Source: Hyphomonadaceae bacterium UBA4763 (lineage in GTDB: Bacteria; Pseudomonadota; Alphaproteobacteria; Caulobacterales; Aquidulcibacteraceae). Taken from it: a stretch of DNA of 17,324 bases. A program made the position numbers and the translations under genes. The stretch spans positions 1-17,324 of the forward strand of contig DHHV01000103.1 of the NCBI GenBank assembly GCA_002403455.1. Reading direction: 5' to 3'. Of this stretch, positions 6,753-13,899 are shown one piece after another (within the stretch, counting starts at the first letter, position 1; every line of letters begins with the position of its first letter). Under the pieces are notes generated by a model. That model searched no databases. It worked only from the letters and a program-made list of their open reading frames with translations, and had not been told where the DNA came from.

Positions 6753-7178
6753 ATGCCCGACCCCGCTTTGACGCCGATTTTGGCGCTGATCTTGTGGAGC
6801 TTTGTGATTTGGCTGTGGATGTATGCAACGCGCTTGCCGGCCATGCAAAAAGCCAGGATCGACCCGCAGGCCGCCGCCCATCCTGGGTCGCTCGCGCAAT
6901 TGCCCTCATCGGTGCGGCGGGTCGCTGACAATTACAACCATTTGATGGAGCAGCCGACGCTGTTTTATGCGCTCGCCGTTTATCTGCATTTGGGCGAGCG
7001 GGCGGATGCGGCGAATGTCGGACTGCTTTGGGCTTATGTTGGGCTGCGCGTCGTGCATTCGATCGTACAATGCACGCTCAATTTGGTGCCGGCGCGGTTT
7101 TTGTTGTTTGTGGTGAGCTCGCTTTGCCTGTTTGGGATCGCCGTGCGCGAGGGGCTCCATCTATTAGGGATCGGGTAA
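6753..7178 (+). CDS. MAPEG family membrane protein
   Basis: 141 residues from ATG 6753, chosen because GAAGGA lies 6 nt upstream; the frame is open further upstream, but without this signal. The protein has about four hydrophobic segments: an N-terminal LTPILALILWSFVIWLWMYA, a middle NHLMEQPTLFYALAVYLHL, then VGLLWAYVGLRVVHSIVQC and a C-terminal RFLLFVVSSLCLFGIAV. The EQP-x-LFYA and RVVHSIVQ patterns are typical of MAPEG proteins, the superfamily of microsomal glutathione transferases and related inner-membrane enzymes. Bacterial members are mostly uncharacterised. Glutathione synthetase follows at close range on the same strand, which fits a glutathione-linked role, though enzymatic activity is not shown by sequence. 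Confidence 0.88.
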   Translation: MPDPALTPILALILWSFVIWLWMYATRLPAMQKARIDPQAAAHPGSLAQLPSSVRRVADNYNHLMEQPTLFYALAVYLHLGERADAANVGLLWAYVGLRVVHSIVQCTLNLVPARFLLFVVSSLCLFGIAVREGLHLLGIG

Positions 7179-7214
7179 AACAGTCGGACGTCGCCGCTGA
7201 AGGAAATGATCCGC

Positions 7215-8189
7215 ATGATTTCTGGCGCCCCGCGCACAGCCTTGTTCGTCATCGACCCGATCGAAGCGCTGAAACCCTATAAAGACACCTCCGTGGATTT
7301 GATGGTCGTCGCCGCCGCGCGCGGTTGGCGCATTTTTGAAACCGGGATCGAGCGCGTCGGCGTCGAGAATGGGCGCGCTTTTGCGCATTGCCGCCGGGTG
7401 GAGTTCCGCAGCGATCCGCGCGCCGCAAAAACCATGGCCGAGGCGACGTTGCAGCTAGGCGCATCTGAACGCCGCGAATTGGGGCGGATTGATTGCATCT
7501 GGGTGCGCCCCGATCCGCCTTTTGACAGCCGCTATTTGGCGCTGACCTATCTTCTGGATGTCGTCCCGTCGTCGACCCAAATCGTCAATCCGCCGACCGC
7601 GCTACGGCAGGTCAATGAGAAGCTCTACGCTACGCGTTTTGCGGACGCCGCGCCCGCGACTTTGGTGACGGAGGATGAAGCGGCGATCCTTGATTTCTGT
7701 AAGGGCCGCGACCGCGTCGTCTTAAAGCCGGTTTATTTCGGCGCGGGCTCCGGCGTGCAATTGGCCGATCCGAACGCACTGGATTTTCTCGATCGCGTCC
7801 GCGAGACGCGGGAGTTGTCGCCGCGCGGACCGGTAATCGTGCAAGAGTTTCTGCCGCAAGTCGTTGACGGCGACACGCGCGTGATGATCGTGGCGGGCGC
7901 GCCGGTCGGCGCAATCGGGCGCAAGCCAGCGCAAGGCGAGTTCCGCGCCAATATCGCCGCGGGCGGCGCGGAAATATTGGCGCAGATGTCACCGCGCCAG
8001 CTCGAGATCGCCCACCAAGTCGGCGCCGCTTTGGCGCGCGACGGCGTGCTTTTTGCGGGATTGGATTTTATCGGCGATTATTTGATTGAGACCAATGTCA
8101 CCTCGCCGACCCTTGTCCAGCAATTGCGCCGGCTCTCAGGGGTCGATGTCTCAGCTATGTTGTGGGACCGGATCGAGGCGCAAGCCTAA
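7215..8189 (+). CDS. gshB: Glutathione synthetase
   Basis: 324 residues from ATG 7215; ATG 7206 would add three residues but sits only 1 nt from the AAGGA signal, so 7215 is preferred. GshB joins gamma-glutamylcysteine and glycine using ATP, the second step of glutathione synthesis, in the cytosol. It opens ALFVIDPIEALKPYKDTS (typical MDPI-x-KDTS start). It has IWVRPDPPFD, NPPTALRQVNEKLYAT, the ATP-grasp strand VVLKPVYFGAGSGV, VQEFLP, GDTRVMIV, EFRANIAAGG and GLDFIGDYLIETNVTSPT with the metal-binding E and N. The length is normal. It lies 36 bp after the MAPEG gene, likely in one transcript, and converges on cpdR with 11 bp between stops and no clear terminator. Confidence 0.97.
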   Translation: MISGAPRTALFVIDPIEALKPYKDTSVDLMVVAAARGWRIFETGIERVGVENGRAFAHCRRVEFRSDPRAAKTMAEATLQLGASERRELGRIDCIWVRPDPPFDSRYLALTYLLDVVPSSTQIVNPPTALRQVNEKLYATRFADAAPATLVTEDEAAILDFCKGRDRVVLKPVYFGAGSGVQLADPNALDFLDRVRETRELSPRGPVIVQEFLPQVVDGDTRVMIVAGAPVGAIGRKPAQGEFRANIAAGGAEILAQMSPRQLEIAHQVGAALARDGVLFAGLDFIGDYLIETNVTSPTLVQQLRRLSGVDVSAMLWDRIEAQA

Positions 8190-8200
8190 ACGCAAACCCT

Positions 8201-8563
8201 TCAGGCCGCCGCGATGACGCGATCGACTTCCGTGACGAGGTCGCGCAAATGGAAGGGCTTGGAGAGCACTTTGGCTTGTTTTGGCGCGGGGCTCTGCGGC
8301 GCAAGCGCAACAGCGGCAAAGCCGGTGATGAAGACAATCTTCATGGCCGGATCAATCTCGGCCGCGCGGCGCGCCAGCTCGATGCCGTCAAGCCCCGGCA
8401 TGACAATGTCGGTCAGCAGCAAATCATAGACGTTATGGGTCAGCAATTCGAGCGCGGCGTCGCCATCGGCGCAAGCGTCAACGTCATGCCCGGCGCGCTG
8501 CAGACTGATCGTCAGAAACCCGCGCAGCGAATGATCGTCTTCGGCTAATAAAATGCGCGCCAT
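8201..8563 (-). CDS. cpdR: Cell-cycle response regulator CpdR
   Basis: 120 residues; ATG 8563 is preceded by AAGGTGG. It is a single receiver domain with acidic E8/D9/D10, phospho-acceptor D52 in LLLTDIVMPGLDGIELARRA, T80 in FITGFAAVAL, and K102 in VLSKPFHLRDLV. These signature stretches are those of CpdR, which when unphosphorylated primes the ClpXP protease to degrade cell-cycle substrates in Caulobacter and relatives and is dephosphorylated through the CckA-ChpT phosphorelay. It is divergent from the N-formylglutamate amidohydrolase gene, a pairing I recall from other alphaproteobacteria. A CtrA-like box lies about 55 bp upstream. The assignment is firm. Confidence 0.95.
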   Translation of the reverse strand: MARILLAEDDHSLRGFLTISLQRAGHDVDACADGDAALELLTHNVYDLLLTDIVMPGLDGIELARRAAEIDPAMKIVFITGFAAVALAPQSPAPKQAKVLSKPFHLRDLVTEVDRVIAAA

Positions 8564-8618
8564 CCCGCCACCTTTCGACCAATCCGGCTTGCAACACGGA
8601 TTTGATAACGCATCTAGC

Positions 8619-8633
8619 GTAACATGTGATTAA
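8619..8633 (-). promoter_or_regulatory. CtrA-like box upstream of cpdR
   Basis: On the minus strand the sequence is TTAA-N7-TTAC, one base off the CtrA consensus TTAA-N7-TTAA. It sits 55-70 bp upstream of the cpdR ATG in the divergent intergenic region, a suitable position for activation. CpdR is part of the CtrA proteolysis circuit, so feedback control is plausible but inferred. Confidence 0.4.
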
Positions 8634-8722
8634 TCGCCATCCAATGGATTTTGCGTTCACGAAGGGACGCGGGCGCAATCGTTGCGTTCAGAGGCGTTGG
8701 AACATTTTACGAAGCGGTCCTC

Positions 8723-9646
8723 ATGCTCAAACCGGTCCCGTTGAACGCTGCCGCCAATGTCGACGTCCAATCCGGCGCGGACGCCTTTCCCAGCCTTGGC
8801 GATGTCGTGCGCGTGCATCCTCCCTTGTCGGCGCGCAGCGCGGTGATCTTCACCTCGCCGCATGCCGGTCAAGTCTATCCGCCCGATCTTGTCGATGCGT
8901 CCTCGGTTGGGGTCGAGGTGTTGCGCCGGTCTGAGGATGCTTATGTGACCGAATTGATCGCGACGGCGCCGCTTTTTGGCATCGCCTTGGTCGAAGCGCT
9001 GGTGGCGCGCGCTTATGTCGACGTCAATCGCGACGCTGCGGAGCTTGATCCGCAGATGTTTGAAGACGCCCCGGCGCCGTTTCCGGCCTTGGCTTCGGCC
9101 CGCGTCAATGCCGGGCTCGGCGCGATCGCGCGCGTCGCTGGCGACGGCGTCGAGATCTACAAGAAAAAGCTGACCTGGGCCGATGCGCAGCGCCGCATCG
9201 AAGCGGTCCATACGCCGTATCACGTGGCGTTGCGCGAATGCATTGCGCTCGCCAAAACCCATCACGCCCAAATCGTTCTGGTGGATTGGCATTCAATGCC
9301 GTCCGGCTGGCGCGGCCGCGGCCCCAGCGCGCCCTTGGCCGATGTCGTTTTAGGGGATCGTTTTGGGATTTCTTGTCATCCCGGCGTGACGCGCTTGATC
9401 GAACAGGCCTTCGCCGCGCGCGGCTTCGCCGTCACCCGCAACATGCCTTATGCGGGAGGCTACACCACGCATCATTACGGGCGGCCCGAAATGGGCGTGC
9501 ACGCCATTCAGATCGAGATCAATCGCAATCTCTATATGGACGAGGGGACGCTGTCGCGCTCGCGCGCCTTCGCAACTGCGAAGGCGGTGGTCGGCGAAGT
9601 GATTGAGAAAATCGCGGCGGCGGATTGGGCGGCGCGGATCGGCTGA
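8723..9646 (+). CDS. N-formylglutamate amidohydrolase
   Basis: 307 residues from ATG 8723. The only earlier in-frame start is TTG 8651, and the extra residues look unlike the family; neither start has a strong ribosome-binding site. The enzyme family hydrolyses N-formylglutamate to glutamate and formate in histidine degradation, or acts on related N-acyl substrates. Visible motifs are FTSPHAGQVYP (metal/substrate loop), YVDVNRDAAELDP, IVLVDWHSMPSG, GYTTHHYGRP and HAIQIEINRNLYMDE, all standard for the family. The hisN gene 0.8 kb downstream fits a conserved neighbourhood. No other hut genes are visible, so the physiological role is open. An intrinsic terminator overlaps the stop codon. Confidence 0.93.
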   Translation: MLKPVPLNAAANVDVQSGADAFPSLGDVVRVHPPLSARSAVIFTSPHAGQVYPPDLVDASSVGVEVLRRSEDAYVTELIATAPLFGIALVEALVARAYVDVNRDAAELDPQMFEDAPAPFPALASARVNAGLGAIARVAGDGVEIYKKKLTWADAQRRIEAVHTPYHVALRECIALAKTHHAQIVLVDWHSMPSGWRGRGPSAPLADVVLGDRFGISCHPGVTRLIEQAFAARGFAVTRNMPYAGGYTTHHYGRPEMGVHAIQIEINRNLYMDEGTLSRSRAFATAKAVVGEVIEKIAAADWAARIG

Positions 9647-9669
9647 CAGCGGTCCGCGCAATATTTTTT
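9632..9669 (+). terminator. Intrinsic terminator overlapping the amidohydrolase stop codon
   Basis: Arms 9632-9641 (GCGCGGATCG) and 9650-9659 (CGGTCCGCGC) pair over 10 bp with one G-U pair. The 8-nt loop contains the stop codon TGA (9644-9646). The tail is AATATTTTTT, ending at 9669. It should stop transcription of the amidohydrolase gene. Confidence 0.85.
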
Positions 9670-9730
9670 CTGAAGCGCTCGGCTGGCGTTGACGCGGCGT
9701 TTGATTTGTCCGCAGTTCGGGTTTTTGACG

Positions 9731-9759
9731 AAAAAAAACCGCGCCCGAAGGCGCGGTTT
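9731..9759 (-). terminator. Strong UUCG-capped intrinsic terminator of the small RNA
   Basis: On the minus strand a 10-bp stem (AAACCGCGCC / GGCGCGGTTT) with a UUCG tetraloop runs directly into eight Ts (9738-9731). On the + strand the tail is only TTTA, so it mainly serves minus-strand transcription. No minus-strand protein gene lies upstream, which supports the small RNA. Confidence 0.9.
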
Positions 9760-9811
9760 AGGTATAGGGAGGAAACGCCCAAAAAAGGGCGACAGCGCGC
9801 GCCCGCGCTGC
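9731..9811 (-). ncRNA. Putative small RNA with exposed CCUCCC motif
   Basis: This is a self-contained minus-strand transcription unit of about 80 nt in the gap between the amidohydrolase and the Xre regulator. A good promoter places the 5' end near 9811. The RNA would fold as stem-loop 1 (CAGCGCG/CGCGCTG, 9793-9810), stem-loop 2 (CGCCC/GGGCG around six Us, 9776-9791), a single-stranded segment UUUCCUCCCUAUACCUA containing CCUCCC (9767-9772), and a terminator hairpin. A CCUCC motif exposed between hairpins is a hallmark of several alphaproteobacterial sRNAs that base-pair with Shine-Dalgarno sequences. No convincing ORF lies in the transcript. The RNA family is not recognised. Targets are unknown. 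Confidence 0.72.
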
Positions 9812-9817
9812 ATTTGC

Positions 9818-9846
9818 GTTATAGATGTTGCGGCGCGAAAAGCCAA
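9818..9846 (-). promoter_or_regulatory. Sigma-70-type promoter of the small RNA
   Basis: On the minus strand CTTGGCT (hexamer TTGGCT at 9846-9841) is followed by a 17-bp spacer and CTATAAC (hexamer TATAAC at 9823-9818). This matches the alphaproteobacterial housekeeping pattern CTTGAC-N17-CTATAT well. The start would be near 9811, directly at the first stem-loop. Confidence 0.65.
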
Positions 9847-10025
9847 GGGCTTGTTGTGCGACAAAAGGGACTGGCTGGGCTGCACGGGTGCTGGCGCCGC
9901 GAAAATGCGCAAAGGCGCTTGATTTCCAAGCAATCCAGTTCTTCAGGCGGCCGGCACGGCGCTTGCATGGATGAGCGCAAACGGGCCCCGATTTGGTTGG
10001 GTCGAGCAGCGACAGGCCTTTGCGA

Positions 10026-10322
10026 ATGTCCAATATCGATATTGACCTGCATATCGGTCGCAAATTGCGGCGGCGTCGGCGCGTTTTGGGAATGACGCAA
10101 GAGGAGGTCGGGCGTCGGGTTGGCGTCCGCTTCCAGCAGATTCAGAAATATGAATGCGCCGCCAATCGGGTGACCGCCAGTCGGTTGTTCTGCCTCGCGC
10201 AAGCCTTGGACGTGCCGGTCAATTACTTTTTCGACGGTTTGCCCGCCAATGATCGGCTAGGTCCGCCGATTTTCGAAGCGATCGATGTCGGCGGCGACCC
10301 TATCCGCAAAACCAACGCTTGA
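10026..10322 (+). CDS. Xre-family helix-turn-helix transcriptional regulator
   Basis: 98 residues from ATG 10026; an upstream TTG at 9993 would add 11 residues of poor fit. The N-terminal two thirds is a Cro/C1-type HTH: HIGRKLRRRRRVLGMTQEEV (helices 1-2), GRRVGVRFQQIQKYECAANR (recognition helix) and VTASRLFCLAQALDVPVNYFF. This FQQIQKYE-x-x-x-NR pattern with a short acidic tail is common in alphaproteobacterial small Xre regulators. No ligand or effector domain is present. The target genes are unknown; hisN downstream and the small RNA upstream are neighbours. A 14-bp palindrome overlaps codons 2-7 and may be an autoregulatory site. The upstream AGG is about 10 nt from the ATG, a weak ribosome-binding site. 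Confidence 0.88.
   Translation: MSNIDIDLHIGRKLRRRRRVLGMTQEEVGRRVGVRFQQIQKYECAANRVTASRLFCLAQALDVPVNYFFDGLPANDRLGPPIFEAIDVGGDPIRKTNA
10031..10044. repeat. Perfect 14-bp palindrome at the start of the Xre regulator gene
   Basis: CAATATCGATATTG reads the same on both strands and starts two bases after the ATG. Its place at the start of a DNA-binding regulator gene suggests an operator, but a palindrome this long is expected about once by chance in a window of this size. Confidence 0.4.
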
Positions 10323-10337
10323 ACCCCAGGGGTTTTT
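10322..10337 (+). terminator. Weak possible terminator after the Xre gene
   Basis: AACCC (10322-10326) pairs with GGGTT (10330-10334) around a three-base loop, followed by TTT. The stem is short and begins at the stop codon, so efficiency is doubtful. Confidence 0.3.
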
Positions 10338-10478
10338 CGTCAAAAGGGCCCGGCCGGTCACCTTGATCGCTGCGGCTGCTCATGGCAAGAATACCCCTAT
10401 GAGGCGAATTGGCATTGCCGGTGGCGGCGTTCAAGAACGCTGCGCGGCGCGGCCAATAAAGGGAGGGGAAGCCGCGCC

Positions 10479-11297
10479 ATGGAGGTCTCACACGATGTTG
10501 GCTATGGGACGATAGCGGCCGAATGGGTCGCCTTTGCGCAAGAGCTGGCGGAGGCCGCCGCCGCCGAAATTCTCCCGCGCTTTCGCCAAGACCTGGGCGT
10601 TGAGAACAAGCTCGACCGCGGGTTTGACCCGGTCACTGAGGCGGACCGCGCCGCCGAGACCGCCATGCGCGCATTGATCACAGCGCGTTATCCAGATCAC
10701 AGCATCTATGGCGAGGAACTCGGCGCGCAGATCGGCAAAGGCCCGATCGCCTGGTCGCTCGATCCGATCGACGGCACGCGCGCTTTTATCTCCGGGCTGC
10801 CGCTTTGGGGCGTATTGATCGCGTTGTTGGACGAAGGCCAGCCGGCATTGGGCGTGATCGACCAGCCTTACTTGCAAGAGCGCTTTATTGGTTGGGGCGG
10901 CGGCGCGCACGCGCTTATTCGCGGCGAGCTCCACGCCTTGCGGACCCGCGAATGCGGGCATTTGCGCGACGCGATCTTGTCGACCACCGATCCGCACTTG
11001 TTTTCCGGCGCGGAAGCGGGCGGCTTTGAGCAAGTGCGCGCCACCGCCAAAATGACCCGGTTCGGCTGTGATTGCTATGCCTACGCCATGCTCGCCATGG
11101 GCAAGATCGACATGGTGATCGAGTCGGGGCTTAAACCCCATGACGTGCACGCGCTGATCCCGGTCATCGAAGGCGCCGGCGGCATCATCACCAATTGGCG
11201 CGGTGATCCGTGCAAGAGTGGCGGCCAGGTCATTGCGGCAGGCGACCCACGCATTCACCGCCAGGCGCTGGTGGCGCTGCGTCGCGCGGCGAACTAA
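10479..11297 (+). CDS. hisN: Histidinol-phosphatase, inositol monophosphatase family (HisN-type)
   Basis: 272 residues from ATG 10479; a GGGAGGGGAA tract lies 9-18 nt upstream, a slightly long spacing. It belongs to the Mg2+-dependent, Li+-sensitive inositol monophosphatase superfamily: FDPVTEADRAAETAMRALI, the metal-binding E of IYGEELG, WSLDPIDGTRAFISGLPLWG (DPIDGT metal/catalytic motif), LSTTDPHLF, and the C-terminal GLKPHDVHALIPVIEGAGGI. The RAFISG-x-P-x-WG and CDCYAYAMLAMG features match the alphaproteobacterial histidinol-phosphatase HisN, which dephosphorylates L-histidinol phosphate in histidine synthesis. Context with the amidohydrolase and cpdR supports this. A general inositol or sugar phosphatase remains possible. 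Confidence 0.88.
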   Translation: MEVSHDVGYGTIAAEWVAFAQELAEAAAAEILPRFRQDLGVENKLDRGFDPVTEADRAAETAMRALITARYPDHSIYGEELGAQIGKGPIAWSLDPIDGTRAFISGLPLWGVLIALLDEGQPALGVIDQPYLQERFIGWGGGAHALIRGELHALRTRECGHLRDAILSTTDPHLFSGAEAGGFEQVRATAKMTRFGCDCYAYAMLAMGKIDMVIESGLKPHDVHALIPVIEGAGGIITNWRGDPCKSGGQVIAAGDPRIHRQALVALRRAAN

Positions 11298-11319
11298 CCC
11301 TTTCGGGCGAAATTGGGGC

Positions 11320-11349
11320 TTGCGCCGCCGAAAAATGTCGCCCTATACT
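11320..11349 (+). promoter_or_regulatory. Putative promoter of the M1 peptidase operon
   Basis: CTTGCGC (hexamer TTGCGC at 11320-11325), an 18-bp spacer and TATACT (11344-11349) suit a housekeeping promoter, starting near 11356 and leaving a leader of about 70 nt before the ATG. GGGG and AGAG tracts near 11417-11427 supply the ribosome-binding site. Confidence 0.55.
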
Positions 11350-11427
11350 CGTTTGTCGATATGTGGCTGAGCGCGGGGCATGCGCTTGTGCGCGGGTTGA
11401 TCAGAACAAGCGAGTAAGGGGTAGAGA

Positions 11428-13899
11428 ATGATCCACATCGCATGGCGCGCCGCGCTCTCGGCGCTGGCGATTTTTGCGACCGTCGCGCCGGCTTACGCCG
11501 ATGCGGTCGAACAAACCAAGGGCAATTTCAAAGACAAATTCCGCCAATTGGAAGTGGATCTGCCAAGCCCCAATGTCTACCGCACCGCCTCGGGCGAGCC
11601 TGGCGCGCAATATTGGCAACAACGCGCCGATTACACGATCAAGGTGCGATTGGACGAGGCGCAAAAGCGCATCATCGGCGAAGAGGTGATGACTTATACC
11701 AATAATTCGCCCGATACATTGCGTTATATTTGGGTGCAACTCGATCAAAACATCTTTGACAACCGTTCGATCGCGCGCCGGACTGAACTCGCCGCCAATC
11801 AACCGCCGGGCCGCGCCGCCGACCGCCTGACCTTTGGGGGCTTGGCGCGCGAATATGCGCTGCGCGATGTCGATTACGGCTTTGACATCACCAAAGTGAC
11901 GGATGCGCGGGGCAAAGCGCTGGCGCATATCGTCGTTGACACCATGATGCGGATTGATTTGCCGGCGCTGCTCGCCCCGAAGGCCAAGACGGCGATCACG
12001 ATCGGCTGGGGCTCGAACATCATCGAGGAAGACCGCATCGGGGGACGCAGCGGCTATGAGCGCTTCCGCGACAGCGACACCTATCTCTATTTCTTGGCCC
12101 AATGGCATCCGCGCGTTGCGGCCTACACCGATTACACCGGCTGGCAGCACAAGGCCTTTTTAGGCCGCGGCGAATTCACGCTGGAATTTGGCGATTATGA
12201 CGTCGCCATCACCGTGCCCGCCGACCACATCGTGTCATCGACTGGCGAGTTGCAAAACCCGCAAGACGTGTTGAGCGCCGAACAGCGCACGCGGCTTGCC
12301 CAAGCGCGCGACGCCAAAACCCCGATGTTCATCGTGACGCCCGAGGAAGCGCTCGCCAATGAAAAGGACAAATCAACGGATGAAAAGACCTGGCGCTTTG
12401 TCGCCAAGAACGTCCGTGATTTCGCCTGGGCAAGCTCCAATAAATTCATCTGGGACGCCATGGGATATCGCCAGGACGATCCGCAAACGCCGTTCGTGAT
12501 GGCGATGTCGTTCTATCCGCATGAAGCCGAGCCTCTATGGTCGAAATATTCGACCCATGCGGTTGTCCACACCATGGAGGTCTATTCCAAATATTCCTTT
12601 GCTTATCCCTATCCGACCGCCCAATCGGTCAACACGTGGGATGGCGGCGGGATGGAATATCCGATGATCACCTTTAACGGCTCGCGGCCGGTGATCGACA
12701 AGAAAACCGGTGAGCGCACCTATACCCAAAACGCCAAATACGGCCTGATCGGCGTCGTCATCCATGAGATCGGCCACATCTATTTCCCGATGACGGTCAA
12801 TTCGGACGAGCGCCAATGGACCTGGATGGATGAGGGCCTCAACACTTTCCTCGAATATGTCGCCGAGCAGGAATGGGAAGAAGGCTTCCCGGCGTTTGGC
12901 AATCGCCCGAACATCATGGATGCGATCGGCGAATATATGCGCGGGGAAGACCAAACCCCGATCATGACGCAGTCGGATTCGATCATCGGCTTTGGGCCGA
13001 ACGGCTATACCAAGCCGGCGGCCGGGCTGACGGTGCTGCGCGAAACCATTATGGGGCGTGAATTATTCGATTTCGCCTTCCGCGAATATTCGCGCCGGTG
13101 GAAATTCAAGCGCCCAACGCCGGCGGATTTCTTCCGCACGATGGAGGACGCCTCCGGGATTGATCTTGATTGGTTCTGGCGCGGCTGGTTCTACACCACC
13201 GACCATGTCGATCTCGCGATCAGCGACGTGCGCGAATACAAAATCGCCACGAAAGACCCGGATCAGGACAAGCCGGCCGAGCGCACGCTCGACGCCGCTA
13301 AATTCCCGCCGCAAGTCGCCGAGGCGCGCAATCGCGCCGAGGGCATTCAGACGCGGGTCGAGCGCTTCCCCGAGCTCAAAGACTTCTACAACGAAAACGA
13401 CCGCTTCACCGTCACCAATAAGGACCGCAATTCCTATCAATCGACGCTGGAAGGCCTTGATGAATGGGAAAAAGAAACCCTCGATCGCGCCATCAAAGAA
13501 GGGCAATTCGTTTATTTCGTCGAGTTCGAGAACAAAGGCGGGCTGGTCATGCCGCTGCCGCTGACGGTGACCTACGCCGACGGCGCGCAAGCCAAGGAGA
13601 CGATCCCGGCAGAGATTTGGCGCATCGCGTCCGATCGCGTCACCAAAATGATGTTCTCGGACAAGCCGATCGCCTCGATTGCGCTCGACGCTGATCACGA
13701 AATGCCCGACATCAATCGCGCCGACAATCACTTTCCGCGCCGGATCGACAGCGCCCGCATTGATCTGTTCCGGCAACGCCCGGAGATCCGCAATCTGATG
13801 GCCGACGCCATGACCAAATTGCGCTCGGAAGAGAAAAAAGAAGAAGGCAAAGACGTCCCGCTGGCTCCGGCGCCGCCGACGGCGACGCCGCAGCAATGA
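11428..13899 (+). CDS. Exported M1-family zinc metallopeptidase
   Basis: 823 residues. A Sec signal peptide covers about residues 1-26 (basic start, WRAALSALAIFATVAP core, AYA-DA cleavage region), so the enzyme is periplasmic or secreted. The N-terminal beta domain carries VRLDEAQKRIIGEEVMTYTN. The exopeptidase-like motif GGMEYP is at 407-412. The zinc site is H446-E-I-G-H450 with E469 after exactly 18 residues (HEIGH...DEGLNTF), the gluzincin pattern of M1 aminopeptidases. The segment WFWRGWFYTTDHVDL follows, then a C-terminal region of about 200 residues with beta-rich stretches and a charged Pro/Ala tail (EEKKEEGKDVPLAPAPP). It likely trims peptides outside the cytoplasm; the substrate is unknown. 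The stop overlaps the next gene's start, suggesting a shared task. Confidence 0.93.
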   Translation: MIHIAWRAALSALAIFATVAPAYADAVEQTKGNFKDKFRQLEVDLPSPNVYRTASGEPGAQYWQQRADYTIKVRLDEAQKRIIGEEVMTYTNNSPDTLRYIWVQLDQNIFDNRSIARRTELAANQPPGRAADRLTFGGLAREYALRDVDYGFDITKVTDARGKALAHIVVDTMMRIDLPALLAPKAKTAITIGWGSNIIEEDRIGGRSGYERFRDSDTYLYFLAQWHPRVAAYTDYTGWQHKAFLGRGEFTLEFGDYDVAITVPADHIVSSTGELQNPQDVLSAEQRTRLAQARDAKTPMFIVTPEEALANEKDKSTDEKTWRFVAKNVRDFAWASSNKFIWDAMGYRQDDPQTPFVMAMSFYPHEAEPLWSKYSTHAVVHTMEVYSKYSFAYPYPTAQSVNTWDGGGMEYPMITFNGSRPVIDKKTGERTYTQNAKYGLIGVVIHEIGHIYFPMTVNSDERQWTWMDEGLNTFLEYVAEQEWEEGFPAFGNRPNIMDAIGEYMRGEDQTPIMTQSDSIIGFGPNGYTKPAAGLTVLRETIMGRELFDFAFREYSRRWKFKRPTPADFFRTMEDASGIDLDWFWRGWFYTTDHVDLAISDVREYKIATKDPDQDKPAERTLDAAKFPPQVAEARNRAEGIQTRVERFPELKDFYNENDRFTVTNKDRNSYQSTLEGLDEWEKETLDRAIKEGQFVYFVEFENKGGLVMPLPLTVTYADGAQAKETIPAEIWRIASDRVTKMMFSDKPIASIALDADHEMPDINRADNHFPRRIDSARIDLFRQRPEIRNLMADAMTKLRSEEKKEEGKDVPLAPAPPTATPQQ

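Noticed and set aside
6562..6771. A 69-codon + strand frame with a hydrophobic start before the MAPEG gene
   Set aside because: The start lacks a good ribosome-binding site, the second half is low-quality Ser/Cys-rich, and it overlaps the MAPEG start region and the inverted repeat.
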